Of a stretch of DNA of 64,000 nucleotides, positions 9,801 through 19,249 are shown piece by piece. Each line of letters opens with the position of its first letter. The first letter of the stretch is position 1. Source of the stretch: Bacteroidetes bacterium UBA1947 (lineage in GTDB: Bacteria; Bacteroidota; Bacteroidia; Chitinophagales; Chitinophagaceae); NCBI GenBank assembly GCA_002336915.1, contig DDET01000026.1, positions 46,008 through 110,007 of the forward strand, written 5' to 3'. A program made the translations under genes and the position numbers. Under the pieces are notes generated by a model that was given only the letters and a program-made list of their open reading frames with translations, was not told the DNA's origin and did no database searches.

Positions 9801-12800
9801 CTGACGGACTCCGTGAACCAAATGGCCGGTAACCTTACTGACCAGGTGCGTAACATTGCCGACGTGGCCATCGCGGTGGCGAATGGAGATATGAGCCGTA
9901 AGATAACGGTGGACGTACGCGGAGAGATATTACAGCTGAAAGAAACACTAAACACGATGGTGGACCAGCTCCGCGCCTTCGCCTCGGAAGTAACGCGTGT
10001 GGCCCGCGAGGTGGGTACCGACGGTAAGCTGGGCGGACAGGCATTCGTACCCGGTGTGGCAGGTACATGGAAGGATCTTACCGACTCTGTGAACCAGATG
10101 ACAGGTAACCTGACATCGCAGGTACGTAACATTGCCGAGGTGACGAAAGCGGTGGCCAGTGGTGACCTTTCAAAGAAAGTAACGATAGACGTAAAAGGTG
10201 AAATATTTGACCTTAAGAATACCATCAATACAATGGTGGATCAGCTCAACTCCTTCGCCTTCGAAGTAACGCGTGTGGCGCGTGAAGTGGGTACGGAAGG
10301 TAAGCTGGGCGGACAGGCTGAAGTGAAAGGTGTGGCCGGTACATGGAAGGATCTTACAGATAGTGTGAACATGATGGCCTCCAACCTTACATCGCAGGTA
10401 AGGGGTATTGCCAAGGTGGTAACCTCGGTGGCTACGGGTAACCTGAAACAAAAGCTCTCTATTAGTTCGCGTGGAGAGGTGGCGCAATTGACCGATACGA
10501 TCAATGAAATGATCGATACACTCGCCGTATTTGCCGACCAGGTGACAACCGTGGCCCGCGAGGTAGGTGTGGATGGTCGCCTGGGTGGACAAGCTAATGT
10601 GCCGGGTGCATCGGGCATCTGGAAGAACCTGACGGAGAATGTGAACCAGCTTGCGGAGAACCTGACAACACAGGTGCGTGCCATCTCAGAAGTGGCCTCC
10701 GCGGTAACGAAGGGTGACCTTACCCGTATGATACGTGTGGACGCGCAGGGTGAAGTAGAAGAACTGAAAGATACCATCAACCAGATGATCGCCAACCTGA
10801 AAGAAACTACACTGCGTAACCAGGAGCAGGACTGGCTGAAATCGAACCTTGCGAAGTTCACACAAATGCTGCAAGGCCAGAAAGACCTGAATACGGTAAC
10901 GCGCCGTATCCTGTCGGAACTGGCGCAGGTGGTGAACGCACAGCACGGTATGTTCTACATCCTGGAGCAGGATGAGAACTTTGAAGAAAGTACGCTGAAA
11001 CTGTTTGCGGCATACGCCTATAAAGATGAACTGAGTATTAAGAAAGAATTTTCGCTTGGCGAAGGCCTGGTAGGGCAGTGCGCTGTGGAAAAGGAAAGAA
11101 TATTACTTTCCAACGTTCCCGGCGATTATATTAAGATAGGTTCCGGTCTTGGTGAGGCAAAACCGATGAACCTGATCGTACTGCCGGTATTGTTCGAAAC
11201 AGAAATTAAGGCAGTTATTGAGCTGGCATCCTTCGAAACCTTCAACGAGACCCACCTCGACTTCCTTGGGCAGTTGACCGAAAGTATTGGTATTGTATTG
11301 AACACGATCGAAACCAACTCGCGTACAGAGCACCTGCTTGAACAATCGACATCGCTTGCTGATGAGCTTAGAAGGACGAATGAAGAACTGCAGGATAAAG
11401 CTCACCTGCTTGTGAAGCAGAAAGAAGAGGTGGAAAACAAGAACAAGGAAGTGGAAGAAGCCCGTAAGTCGCTGGAAGAAAAAGCAGAGCAGCTTACGCT
11501 TACTTCCAAGTACAAGTCCGAGTTCCTTGCCAATATGTCGCACGAGTTGCGTACACCGCTTAACTCGCTGCTTATCCTTGCACAACAACTCTTCGAGAAC
11601 CACGAGGGTAACCTTACGGAAAAACAGGTACGCTACGCCAAGACCATCCACAGTTGCGGCGATGACCTGATACAGCTCATTAATGATATCCTCGATCTTT
11701 CGAAGATCGAATCGGGCTATATCTCTGCCGACTTTATCAACGTTCGCTTCCATGAGATCACTTCCTTTGTTGAAACAACCTTCAAGCACGTTTCGGAGAA
11801 TAAGAACCTTAAATTCAATATCGAGATAGACGAAAAACTGCCGGATATCATCAAGACCGACGTTCAGCGCCTCAACCAGATATTGAAAAATCTACTGTCG
11901 AACGCGTTCAAGTTCACCGACAAGGGCGAAGTAAAGCTGCGGATATATGAACCTGAAAAGAGCTGGCGCTCTGGCAACCCGAGCCTTGACAATGCAAAAC
12001 ATGTGGTTGCATTCGAGATCAGGGATACAGGTATTGGTATCTCAAAAGACAAACAAAATATCATCTTCGAGGCCTTCCAGCAGGCCGAGGGTTCTACCAG
12101 CCGTAAATATGGTGGTACAGGCTTGGGCCTGTCTATCAGCCGTGGTTTGGCTGAGCTTTTGGGTGGTTCTATAGAACTGGAGAGCGAAGCTGGATTTGGA
12201 AGTTCATTTACGCTCTACCTGCCTATAGAGTACAATCCTAGCCTTGTGAAGAAAGAAAAGCCAAGCTCACTGGTGATAAGCGAATATGAACTGGCGCAAA
12301 ACGATGAGAAGATAGCCATCCAAACTGTGCCAACTGCCAAGCTGCCGGAAAGGGATATGGCAGGTGTGAACGAGATCATCAATGAGAGCGGCGACGATCG
12401 TAATAACATCGTGCTGAACGACAAGATCGTGCTGGTTGTTGAGGATGATATACGTTTTGCCAAGATCATGATCGAGAAGGCCCACGAAATGAGCCTGAAG
12501 GTAGTAGTGGCTACCAACTTTGGCGAGGTATTTGACCTTGTGAATAAGTACAGTCCATGCGCTGTAACGCTGGATGTGAAGCTGCCGGATGCCAGCGGCT
12601 GGAAGATACTAGACCTCTTTAAGAACGACATGAACTTCAGGCACATACCTGTTCACCTGATATCGGGCGAGGAGAACCGCCTGCTGGCCATGAAGCGTGG
12701 TGCGCGCAGCTTCCACCTGAAGCCGCTGAAGAATGAGGCGCTTTCGGTACTGTTTAATGATATCGCCGACTTCAATTCGCGTACGCCCAAGAATTTGCTT

Positions 12801-13595
12801 ATAGTGGAGGATAATGAAATAGATTCATCACAAATAGCGAAGATCCTGGACAATGGCGACCTCATCAATATCACTATTGCAGAATCAGGCAAAGAGGCGC
12901 TGGACTTAATACAGAATAACATTTACGACTGTGTTATTGTGGACTATATGTTGCCGGATATCGGGGGCATGGACTTCGTTATGGAGATCAATTCCATTAA
13001 GAAACAACAGTTAATGCCGGTTGTTATTTACTCTGCAAAGGATTTCTCCTCGAAGGAGAAGACCCAGTTGAAGCAATATGCGAACAGGGTAATCTTGAAA
13101 AATGTCAACTCGCTTGAACTGTTGCTGGAAGAAACAGTAATGCTGCTACACCTCAATCACAAAGACCTGCTCCCTGAAAAAGGCAGGATCATCGAGAATC
13201 TGAGGTTGAAGGAAGACGTGCTTGCAGGAAAGAATATACTTGTTGTGGATGATGATGTACGCAACCTCTTTGCATTAACTACTGCCTTTGAGAAGTATAG
13301 TATAAATGCCTTTACAGCCGAAAGCGGGCAGGAAGCCATTAATATGCTTAATGAGAACAATAAGATCGACATGGTATTGATGGATATCATGATGCCGGAA
13401 ATGGACGGATATGAAACAACGCAGAAGATAAGAAGGGAGCACAAGAACAGCGCTCTGCCTATCATTGCAGTGACAGCGAAGGCGATGAAGGGTGATCGTG
13501 AAAAATGCATTGAAGCAGGCGCATCCGACTATATAACCAAGCCGGTGAAAATAGACCAATTATTGTCCCTTATGAGGGTATGGCTTTATAAATAG
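6897..13595 (+). CDS. giant soluble poly-HAMP hybrid histidine kinase with three receiver domains
   Basis: This 2232-residue hybrid sensor kinase has no membrane segment or signal peptide. Residues about 60-1310 are HAMP-like repeats: twelve WKxLT motifs occur every 92 residues from 230 to 1242. A GAF domain follows (about 1335-1470), then a coiled coil, HisKA with His1549 in [11 protein letters not shown], an HATPase, and three receiver domains with phospho-acceptors Asp1893, Asp2016 and Asp2163. The order resembles the fungal group III kinase Nik1/Os-1, which senses osmotic and cell-wall stress; that functional parallel is inference. The 289 bp upstream are AT-rich and show no clear promoter. 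The gene is followed 6 bp later by another kinase. Confidence 0.9.
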   Translation: MSIANENINGLANDAQLPDLKEDVQLIETPQNGKKRKRKNGEVPHYNAFYDPHPAEVLDKELLKVLMEVRNGNFSVRMPIDQVGIAGKICDTLNEIISMNEKMTLEFTKASNTIGKQGKLTHRLEVPFDKGSWSTSLESLNMLISDLVHPTIEIAGVISSVAKGNLSQQMPLQIGDHMLQGEFARIAKEVNDMVKQLNLFSMEVTRVALEVGTEGKLGGQAKVKGVGGVWKDLTDSVNQMASNLTAQVRNIAEVTTSVAKGDLSRKITVDVKGEILELKNTINTMVDQLNSFSSEVTRVALEVGTEGKLGGQAQVKGIGGTWKDLTDSVNQMASNLTGQVRNIAEVTIAVARGDLSKKITVDVKGEISELKYTINTMVDQLNSFSAEVTRVAREVGSEGKLGGQAEVKGVAGVWKDLTDSVNQMGSNLTAQVRNIAEVTTAVAKGDLSRKITVDVKGEILELKNTINTMVDQLNSFGSEVTRVAREVGSEGKLGGQATVEGVGGVWKDLTDSVNLMAGNLTAQVRNIADVTTAVANGDLSKKITVDVQGEILELKKTINTMVDQLNSFGSEVTRVAREVGSEGKLGGQATVKGVGGVWKDLTDSVNIMASNLTAQVRNIADVTTAVANGDLSKKITVDVQGEILELKNTINTMVDQLNSFASEVTRVALEVGTEGKLGGQAKVKGVGGVWKGLTDSVNQMGSNLTAQVRNIAEVTTAVANGDLSKKITVNVQGEILELKKTINTMVDQLNSFASEVTRVALEVGTEGKLGGQAKVQGVGGTWKDLTDSVNQMGSNLTAQVRNIAEVTTAVAKGDLSRKITVDVKGEILELKNTINTMVDQLNSFGSEVTRVAREVGSEGKLGGQADVPGVGGTWKDLTDSVNIMASNLTGQVRNIAEVTTAVANGDLSRKIEVDVKGEILELKNTINTMVEQLRAFASEVTRVAREVGTDGKLGGQAHVPGVGGTWKDLTDSVNQMAGNLTDQVRNIADVAIAVANGDMSRKITVDVRGEILQLKETLNTMVDQLRAFASEVTRVAREVGTDGKLGGQAFVPGVAGTWKDLTDSVNQMTGNLTSQVRNIAEVTKAVASGDLSKKVTIDVKGEIFDLKNTINTMVDQLNSFAFEVTRVAREVGTEGKLGGQAEVKGVAGTWKDLTDSVNMMASNLTSQVRGIAKVVTSVATGNLKQKLSISSRGEVAQLTDTINEMIDTLAVFADQVTTVAREVGVDGRLGGQANVPGASGIWKNLTENVNQLAENLTTQVRAISEVASAVTKGDLTRMIRVDAQGEVEELKDTINQMIANLKETTLRNQEQDWLKSNLAKFTQMLQGQKDLNTVTRRILSELAQVVNAQHGMFYILEQDENFEESTLKLFAAYAYKDELSIKKEFSLGEGLVGQCAVEKERILLSNVPGDYIKIGSGLGEAKPMNLIVLPVLFETEIKAVIELASFETFNETHLDFLGQLTESIGIVLNTIETNSRTEHLLEQSTSLADELRRTNEELQDKAHLLVKQKEEVENKNKEVEEARKSLEEKAEQLTLTSKYKSEFLANMSHELRTPLNSLLILAQQLFENHEGNLTEKQVRYAKTIHSCGDDLIQLINDILDLSKIESGYISADFINVRFHEITSFVETTFKHVSENKNLKFNIEIDEKLPDIIKTDVQRLNQILKNLLSNAFKFTDKGEVKLRIYEPEKSWRSGNPSLDNAKHVVAFEIRDTGIGISKDKQNIIFEAFQQAEGSTSRKYGGTGLGLSISRGLAELLGGSIELESEAGFGSSFTLYLPIEYNPSLVKKEKPSSLVISEYELAQNDEKIAIQTVPTAKLPERDMAGVNEIINESGDDRNNIVLNDKIVLVVEDDIRFAKIMIEKAHEMSLKVVVATNFGEVFDLVNKYSPCAVTLDVKLPDASGWKILDLFKNDMNFRHIPVHLISGEENRLLAMKRGARSFHLKPLKNEALSVLFNDIADFNSRTPKNLLIVEDNEIDSSQIAKILDNGDLINITIAESGKEALDLIQNNIYDCVIVDYMLPDIGGMDFVMEINSIKKQQLMPVVIYSAKDFSSKEKTQLKQYANRVILKNVNSLELLLEETVMLLHLNHKDLLPEKGRIIENLRLKEDVLAGKNILVVDDDVRNLFALTTAFEKYSINAFTAESGQEAINMLNENNKIDMVLMDIMMPEMDGYETTQKIRREHKNSALPIIAVTAKAMKGDREKCIEAGASDYITKPVKIDQLLSLMRVWLYK
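7504..10800 (+). repeat. 276-bp tandem repeats encoding poly-HAMP units
   Basis: The TGG codon of the WKxLT motif recurs at 7584, 7860, 8136, 8412, 8688, 8964, 9240, 9516, 9792, 10068, 10344 and 10620, an exact 276-bp period with no indels. The central units are nearly identical at the DNA level over long stretches, whereas the first and last are diverged. Each unit encodes about 92 residues with two related helices-and-turn blocks. Such near-identity points to recent amplification or gene conversion within the gene. Confidence 0.92.
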
Positions 13596-13601
13596 ACCAA
13601 G

Positions 13602-14936
13602 ATGAAAGATGTAGGCGAAGAATATATCTTATACGAATCAAGGGCGAAGATCCTGGTAGTCGACGATAGGGAAGATAACCTCTTCTCTATCGAGACTATC
13701 CTGGAAAAGGATGGATACGATATCATCAAAGCAAATTCCGGCCGGGCTGCCTTGAAGATACTCCTTAAGGAGCACGACTTCACGCTGATACTGATGGATG
13801 TTGTGATGCCCGACCTGAATGGGTTTGAAACGGCTACCCTTATCTATGAACGGGATTTATTGAAACACATACCCATCATCTTCATTACCGCCAATGACAG
13901 TGATGAAGAAAATATCTTTAAGGGCTATCAAATGGGTGGTGCCGATTATATACGCAAGCCTATCAATCCCGAGCTCCTCAGGGCTAAGGTGAGTGTTTTT
14001 GTGGACTTGTACAGGAAGAATCACCAGCTGATGGCACAAGAGCAAAAGCTGATCGTCACTAACCGCAAGCTGGAAAAAGAGATACGAGAAAGGAAAAATT
14101 CGGAGAATAAAGTACTGGACCTTAACCAGCAGCTGGTGGAAAATATCAGGCAGCTGCAGGCCAGTAATGAAGAGCTGGAGCGATTTGCCTATGTAGCCTC
14201 CCACGACCTGCAGGAGCCACTGCGCAAGATTATTCTTTTTACGGACCGCCTCGCATCGCGATATAAAGAGCTTTTTGTAAATGACGACTGGGATTATATA
14301 ACCCGCATCATGAAAGCTTCCGAAAGAATGCAGTCGCTCATCAAGAACATACTTGCTTTTTCCCGTTCCACTTCAGTTTCTGATTCCTTCGAACAAACGA
14401 ATATTAATGCACTGCTCGATGGAGTACTTTCAGATCTGGAGGTCTCTATTGAGCAAAAGAAGGCTGTTATCACTATTGAGGTGCTGCCCACATTAAAGAT
14501 AATGCCCGACCAGTTCAGGCAGTTATTTCAAAATCTCATCATCAATGCACTTAAGTTCTGCAAGGAGAGCGTACCGCCGGCCATACGCATCTATGCAGAG
14601 CGTGTAAAGGGCTTTCATATCCCGGGCATTGGTAATGAGCTGTACAATGAAGACTACTGCAATATATATATTTGTGACAACGGCATAGGCTTTGAGCAAA
14701 AGTATGGCAATGATATTTTTACACTTTTTAAGCGCTTGCATAGCAAGGACCAATTTGAGGGTACAGGCATTGGCTTGTCTATTTGCAAGAAGATAGTAGA
14801 GAAGCACAATGGCTTTATTTCTGCCAAGAGTGAAGAAGGTGTGGGAACCACGTTTATTATTTCACTGCCGGTCAACCAGCCGGTTAATTTAGAGTATTTG
14901 GAAAAGCAGTTAAATAATGGCAAAAAATTATTATAA
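13602..14936 (+). CDS. receiver-histidine kinase (REC-HisKA-HATPase)
   Basis: This 444-residue protein starts with a receiver domain (DD at 21-22, phospho-acceptor Asp66 in LMDVVMP, Lys119 in RKP). A coiled coil (about 140-190) leads to a HisKA domain with His201 in ASHDLQEPLRK, a phytochrome-type H box, and an HATPase with DNGIGF and GTGIGLSICKK. It lacks a membrane segment and a DNA-binding output. It lies 6 bp behind the giant kinase, so the two are almost certainly co-transcribed. I infer that it takes part in the same phosphorelay. Confidence 0.88.
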   Translation: MKDVGEEYILYESRAKILVVDDREDNLFSIETILEKDGYDIIKANSGRAALKILLKEHDFTLILMDVVMPDLNGFETATLIYERDLLKHIPIIFITANDSDEENIFKGYQMGGADYIRKPINPELLRAKVSVFVDLYRKNHQLMAQEQKLIVTNRKLEKEIRERKNSENKVLDLNQQLVENIRQLQASNEELERFAYVASHDLQEPLRKIILFTDRLASRYKELFVNDDWDYITRIMKASERMQSLIKNILAFSRSTSVSDSFEQTNINALLDGVLSDLEVSIEQKKAVITIEVLPTLKIMPDQFRQLFQNLIINALKFCKESVPPAIRIYAERVKGFHIPGIGNELYNEDYCNIYICDNGIGFEQKYGNDIFTLFKRLHSKDQFEGTGIGLSICKKIVEKHNGFISAKSEEGVGTTFIISLPVNQPVNLEYLEKQLNNGKKLL

Positions 14937-15090
14937 ATAATAATGCTTTTTATTTGTAGTGCCGGGGGGGCTGTTAATATAAGATACTCATAGTCATTGA
15001 ATTTTATAAAAGCGGAATAGCAATGAAATTAATGCGCATACTTAACAAAACATGGGGAGTGTGATGCAGCGCTTTTGTTAGTTAAATCTT

Positions 15091-15098
15091 TATTTTTG
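15091..15098 (+). promoter_or_regulatory. possible -7 promoter element (TATTTTTG)
   Basis: TATTTTTG matches TAnnTTTG. The nearest TTTG, at 15074-15077, is only 13 bases upstream, closer than the usual 19-21, so the match is partial. A start site near 15105 would fall at the TTG codon used for the following gene, which favours translation from the next in-frame TTG at 15128. Confidence 0.25.
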
Positions 15099-15106
15099 TC
15101 CATAGC

Positions 15107-15481
15107 TTGAACAGGAAGTCGCCCATATTGATTTGTTTATTTTCCCTTGTGCTTTTTATTTTACCTGGCAGGGGATATAAATGTTATGCACAGGTAAGCG
15201 CGGCTTCGTACCAGGATAAAAGACATGCTGCTATCTCGCACAATACATTTTACCACCTTCACAATTCACATAACCGTCCGGGTGTCAAGGAGCAACCATA
15301 CATTAAGGTTCGATATACTAAAGGGGGTGTATCTTTTTGTCTCTCTCCATTTTGCCAGCCGGTTTTTAATATATCCTTCTCCTTTACGCATGATTTCACC
15401 AATCATTTCACGCTCTCATATTCTTCTTCCGGTTCACGCTCTGTATCCAGGTTAAGAGGCCCTCCCAAGGTGGTGGCCTAA
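15107..15481 (+). CDS. small exported protein of unknown function
   Basis: I do not recognise this 124-residue protein. The N-terminus is hydrophobic (LICLFSLVLFILPG) and ends in a plausible signal cleavage site after YAQ. The mature part is rich in Ser, His and Arg, and the C-terminus reads RLRGPP. It has no ATG: TTG at 15107, or TTG at 15128 preceded by AGGAAG, are possible starts. It could be a short secreted peptide or a spurious frame; the signal peptide is the main support. Confidence 0.4.
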   Translation: MNRKSPILICLFSLVLFILPGRGYKCYAQVSAASYQDKRHAAISHNTFYHLHNSHNRPGVKEQPYIKVRYTKGGVSFCLSPFCQPVFNISFSFTHDFTNHFTLSYSSSGSRSVSRLRGPPKVVA

Positions 15482-15562
15482 CTAATTTTTTTTTGTAGAA
15501 AACATGCATGGATCCCTTTGGGCTTTGTGTACTTGCTTTATTAGAAAATCGTTGGATAACAT

Positions 15563-15856
15563 ATGGATACCCCGCTAAGAATATTCAAAGAATATGCGCA
15601 AGGAGTTTTAAAAGAACAGGCTGCTGAAGTGCAGAAGCACTACAGTAATAAAGAAGGTGTAAAAAAGTCTTTACGCTTAAAGGTATTTAATGATCATCTT
15701 GATATCTTAAAAGAACAATTGCAAAACAAGATGAATGATGTGATTCTTCAATCAGCTCTTAAATCGGCCAAAGACAGAACCGCATTGGAAAATAAGTTGT
15801 CAGGCTGCTACGATGATTGTATACACGAATTCCTTAAGAAAGACTTTGATCAGTAA
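15563..15856 (+). CDS. small helical hypothetical protein
   Basis: This 97-residue protein is not recognised. It is highly charged and lysine-rich, with no signal peptide or membrane segment, and predicted helical throughout. Near the end it has the two-cysteine pattern SGCYDDCIHEF. It has an ATG start and lies alone between the exported small protein and moaA, about 110 bp upstream of the Moco operon. The codon use looks like that of the neighbours, which favours a real gene. Confidence 0.55.
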   Translation: MDTPLRIFKEYAQGVLKEQAAEVQKHYSNKEGVKKSLRLKVFNDHLDILKEQLQNKMNDVILQSALKSAKDRTALENKLSGCYDDCIHEFLKKDFDQ

Positions 15857-15967
15857 TGCTGTCTTGTTGATACGTTGCAGGCATTTTTAGTTTGTTATAA
15901 CGAAAAATAGCAATTTGAAGCTGCTGATAGTCAGTTTAAAATCGGAACTTCGCTACAAAGCAAGGGA

Positions 15968-16957
15968 GTGATATTAGATAGTCATGGCAGGAAGATAAAT
16001 TACCTACGGCTGGCTGTAACAGACCGTTGCAACCTGCGTTGCTTTTATTGTATGCCGCATGAAGGCCTTAACTGGTTGAATAGGCAGGATCTGCTTACCT
16101 ACGAGGAAATGTTACGTTTATCTGCTGTACTTGTACAAAACGGTATTGAGAAGATACGCATCACGGGTGGTGAGCCTTTTGTGAGAAAGGATATCATGAG
16201 CTTTCTCATGCAGCTTTCAAAACTTCAGGGGCTTAAGGAATTATCGATCACTACTAATGGTGTGCTAACCGCTCCGTTTGTACCGGAATTGAAGAAACTC
16301 GGTATCCGCTCAGTAAATCTAAGCCTCGATACATTGGATGCTGCTCGTTTCATGGATATCACACACAGGGACGAGTTGAAAAGTGTATTGGATACACTGA
16401 ACGCCTTATTGCAGCACGATATAGATGTGAAGGTGAATGCAGTGGTGATGGCCGATAAAAATATAGAAGATATAATTCCCCTGGTAGAATTGACAAAAGC
16501 GAATAAGTTGGATGTACGTTTTATAGAGGAAATGCCTTTTAACGGGAACGGCAACCATTATGAATCGCTGGAATGGGACCATATCCGGATCATGCAAAAG
16601 GTGAAAGATCATTTTCCGGGCATGCAAAAGATACAGGATGCACCGCACTCTACATCTTACAACTACAATATCCCCGGGCATAAAGGAAATGTCGGCGTGA
16701 TAGCCGCATATACAAGATCTTTCTGTGGCACCTGCAACCGCATACGCCTTACCCCCGACGGTACCTTAAAAACATGCCTCTACGATGATGGTGTTTTGAA
16801 CGTGCGTGACCTGTTACGCAGTAATATAAGTGATGCAGATATGCTTCTTGCCTTCCAGGAGGCTATAAATAAGAAGCCTGCAAACGGTTGGGATGCGGAG
16901 CATAACAGGAGGGCCGGTAATTTGGTTAGCGAATCAATGGCAACCATAGGGGGCTAA
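15968..16957 (+). CDS. moaA: GTP 3',8-cyclase MoaA
   Basis: MoaA is the radical SAM enzyme that converts GTP to 3',8-cyclo-GTP, the first step of molybdenum cofactor synthesis. The N-terminal 4Fe-4S cluster cysteines are Cys21, Cys25 and Cys28 (CNLRCFYC). The C-terminal substrate-binding cluster uses Cys253, Cys256 and Cys270. The protein ends in Gly-Gly, as MoaA requires. It has 329 residues and a GTG start preceded by AAGGGA. It is the first gene of a five-gene plus-strand run. Confidence 0.96.
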   Translation: MILDSHGRKINYLRLAVTDRCNLRCFYCMPHEGLNWLNRQDLLTYEEMLRLSAVLVQNGIEKIRITGGEPFVRKDIMSFLMQLSKLQGLKELSITTNGVLTAPFVPELKKLGIRSVNLSLDTLDAARFMDITHRDELKSVLDTLNALLQHDIDVKVNAVVMADKNIEDIIPLVELTKANKLDVRFIEEMPFNGNGNHYESLEWDHIRIMQKVKDHFPGMQKIQDAPHSTSYNYNIPGHKGNVGVIAAYTRSFCGTCNRIRLTPDGTLKTCLYDDGVLNVRDLLRSNISDADMLLAFQEAINKKPANGWDAEHNRRAGNLVSESMATIGG

Positions 16958-16968
16958 AAAAATAATTC

Positions 16969-18174
16969 ATGATAACAGTAGAAGAAGCTGAAAAAATAAT
17001 ACTACAGCAGGTAGCCGATTATGGTACGGTTTCTTTGCCTTTTCAGCAGGCTTTAGGGCATATACTAGCTGAAGATATCGTGGCCGATAGGGATATCCCC
17101 GCCTGCGACAGGGCAACCATGGATGGTATCACCATAAAATATGAAGCTTTTCAAAAAGGTATAAGGTCATTTTCTATTAAGGCTACACAATCGGCCGGCG
17201 ATGTGCCTGTTGAGTTGCAGGATATTGAAGGTTGTATAGAAATAATGACCGGGGCTGCATTGGATGCTTCGGTGGATACCGTTATACGGTACGAGGACAT
17301 CGACATGAGCAACGGCTTGGCGATCCTGAAAGTTAAATCAATAAAACAAGGGCAGAACGTCCATAAAAGGGGAGTCGATAAAAACGAGAATGATGTTATT
17401 GTGCATGCTAATAGCATGGTAACTCCCGCTATTATAGGTGCCGCGGCATTTACGGGCAGAGAAGCGATAGAAGTAAAGAAGTTTCCGAAGATTATTGTGA
17501 TATCCAACGGCGATGAACTTACCGAGGTGTCTGAGACACCACCTCTTCATAAGATAAGACGTTCCAATAGCTACACCATTAAGGCTGCATTGCAGCAATT
17601 TAATATAGATGCCGATCTATTGCACTTACCCGATGACGAAAACGTAGTCGAATTTGAACTAAAGAAGTGCATTGAAAATTATGACGTCGTTATCCTGAGC
17701 GGAGGTGTATCCATGGGTAAGTTTGACCTGGTACCTAAGGTGCTTGAAAGACTGTCGGTAGAAAAATTATTTCATAAGGTACAGCAGAAGCCGGGTAAAC
17801 CTTTTTGGTTTGGTGTGCATGCTGACGGTGCCAAAGTCTTCGCTTTCCCCGGCAATCCTGTCTCCACCTTTATGTGCTTTTACCGTTATTTTGTCCCCTG
17901 GTTCAAAGCATCCCTGGGCTTGCCAAACCTTAAGTTAAATGCCGGGCTTGCGGCGGATTTTTCCTTCGAACCTCCGTTGCAGTACTTCCTGCAGGTCAAG
18001 CTGCATCTTAATGAGGCATCCCAACTGATAGCTACACCTGCTGAAGGCCATGGCTCGGGCGACCTCGCAAATTTGGTGGAATCGGATGCATTTATGGAAT
18101 TACCCTTAAAACTTAATAATTTTAGAAAAGGGGATGTATACCCGGTATGGCCTTTTAAAGCATTATTTATTTGA
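16969..18174 (+). CDS. moeA: molybdopterin molybdenumtransferase MoeA
   Basis: MoeA inserts molybdate into adenylylated molybdopterin to give active Mo-cofactor. Typical motifs are the N-terminal DRDIPACDRATMDG, the SGGVSMGKFD loop, the QKPGKPFWFG stretch, and the AFPGNPVSTF loop of the MogA-like domain. The length of 401 residues is normal. It starts 11 bp after moaA. No separate MogA/MoaB adenylyltransferase gene is found beside it. Confidence 0.95.
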   Translation: MITVEEAEKIILQQVADYGTVSLPFQQALGHILAEDIVADRDIPACDRATMDGITIKYEAFQKGIRSFSIKATQSAGDVPVELQDIEGCIEIMTGAALDASVDTVIRYEDIDMSNGLAILKVKSIKQGQNVHKRGVDKNENDVIVHANSMVTPAIIGAAAFTGREAIEVKKFPKIIVISNGDELTEVSETPPLHKIRRSNSYTIKAALQQFNIDADLLHLPDDENVVEFELKKCIENYDVVILSGGVSMGKFDLVPKVLERLSVEKLFHKVQQKPGKPFWFGVHADGAKVFAFPGNPVSTFMCFYRYFVPWFKASLGLPNLKLNAGLAADFSFEPPLQYFLQVKLHLNEASQLIATPAEGHGSGDLANLVESDAFMELPLKLNNFRKGDVYPVWPFKALFI

Positions 18175-18180
18175 TATAGC

Positions 18181-18657
18181 ATGGATGATTTTTCACATTT
18201 GGATAAGCAGGGGCGCGTTACCATGGTGGACGTGAGCAGCAAAGAAGTTACAGCACGGTCGGCGACTGCAAGGTGCATTGTCGCATTACCCGGCGAAGTA
18301 CTTTCAAAACTGGTGGATGGTGACATACAAACCAAAAAAGGTTCTGTATTTCAAACCGCGATAATAGCAGGTATAATGGCCGCGAAAAAGACGGGGGAGT
18401 TGATACCTTTATGCCATCCTTTGGGCCTGGATAATTGTAAGGTGATCATTGACCTAAACGATAATAACGAACTGGTGATAGACTGCACTGCATCCATTAC
18501 GTCTAAAACAGGTGTGGAGATGGAAGCGCTGGTAGGCGCATCTATTGCTGCCCTTACTGTGTATGATATGTGCAAGGCCCTGAGTCATGACATAGTGATA
18601 AAGGAAACAATGCTGGTAGAAAAAACAGGTGGCAAAAATGATTTCAAGAGATTCTAA
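18181..18657 (+). CDS. moaC: cyclic pyranopterin monophosphate synthase MoaC
   Basis: MoaC turns 3',8-cyclo-GTP into cyclic pyranopterin monophosphate, acting directly after MoaA. The family motifs MVDVSSKEVTARSA, IPLCHPLGLDNC and MEALVGASIAALTVYDMCKA are all present and include the expected active-site Lys, His and Asp positions. It has 158 residues. It starts 6 bp after moeA, and its 3' end overlaps the start of mobA. Confidence 0.96.
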   Translation: MDDFSHLDKQGRVTMVDVSSKEVTARSATARCIVALPGEVLSKLVDGDIQTKKGSVFQTAIIAGIMAAKKTGELIPLCHPLGLDNCKVIIDLNDNNELVIDCTASITSKTGVEMEALVGASIAALTVYDMCKALSHDIVIKETMLVEKTGGKNDFKRF

Positions 18658-19249
18658 TGATATTTTAAATGGAGTAGTGCTGGCCGGTGGCAAAAGTGTC
18701 CGCATGGGGCAGGATAAAAGCACTATGCAATGGCATGGGGTAGAACAGAAGTACTACATAGCAGGACTATTGAAGCCATTATGTGCTGAAACGTTTATAT
18801 CATACCGCGAAGAACCGCAAGAGGACAATAGCGGTTATACGCAGGTGGTTGACACTTACACAGGTGCGGGACCTTATGGCGCTATACTCTCTGCATTTCA
18901 AAAAGAGCCGGGAGCTGCATGGCTGGTAGTTGCTTGTGACCTGCCCCTACTGGACGAGGCAACTTTGGAATACTTAATAAGCAACAGGAACAGGACCGCT
19001 ATAGCCACCACCTTCGAGAGCCCACACGATGGCTTGCCCGAACCTTTAATAACTATATGGGAACCTGCCGCCTATCCATTTTTATTGGCGCAGCTTGAGG
19101 AAGGCTTTAAATGCCCACGCAAGGCATTGATCAAAAGCGATAATGTGACCATACTCAAAGCACCGGATCCCGTAGCTTTGATGAACGCCAATACACCCGA
19201 AGATGCGGTAATGGTCTTGGATATACTACGTAAAACCACGGTCAGCTAA
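18638..19249 (+). CDS. mobA: molybdenum cofactor guanylyltransferase MobA
   Basis: MobA transfers GMP from GTP onto Mo-molybdopterin to make the guanine dinucleotide form. The nucleotide-binding signature LAGGKSVRMGQDKS lies near the N-terminus, and the CDLPLL metal-binding motif near residue 100. Starting at the ATG at 18638 gives 203 residues and a 20-bp overlap with moaC. A GTG at 18629 would add three residues. The overlap suggests coupled translation. Presence of MobA implies the cell makes a bis-MGD enzyme such as a DMSO-reductase family member, none of which lies in the window. Confidence 0.9.
   Translation: MISRDSNDILNGVVLAGGKSVRMGQDKSTMQWHGVEQKYYIAGLLKPLCAETFISYREEPQEDNSGYTQVVDTYTGAGPYGAILSAFQKEPGAAWLVVACDLPLLDEATLEYLISNRNRTAIATTFESPHDGLPEPLITIWEPAAYPFLLAQLEEGFKCPRKALIKSDNVTILKAPDPVALMNANTPEDAVMVLDILRKTTVS

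Noticed and set aside
7052..10228. A 1058-residue open frame on the minus strand across the poly-HAMP repeats
   Set aside because: It mirrors the 276-bp repeats of the plus-strand kinase and arises from biased codon use in a repeated sequence. It has no recognisable domains, no start signals and a biologically odd Ser/Thr/Pro composition.
7504..10800. Regular repeats as a possible CRISPR or satellite array
   Set aside because: The 276-bp units are in frame, encode HAMP-like protein without stops and lack spacers. No CRISPR array or cas gene is seen anywhere in the window.
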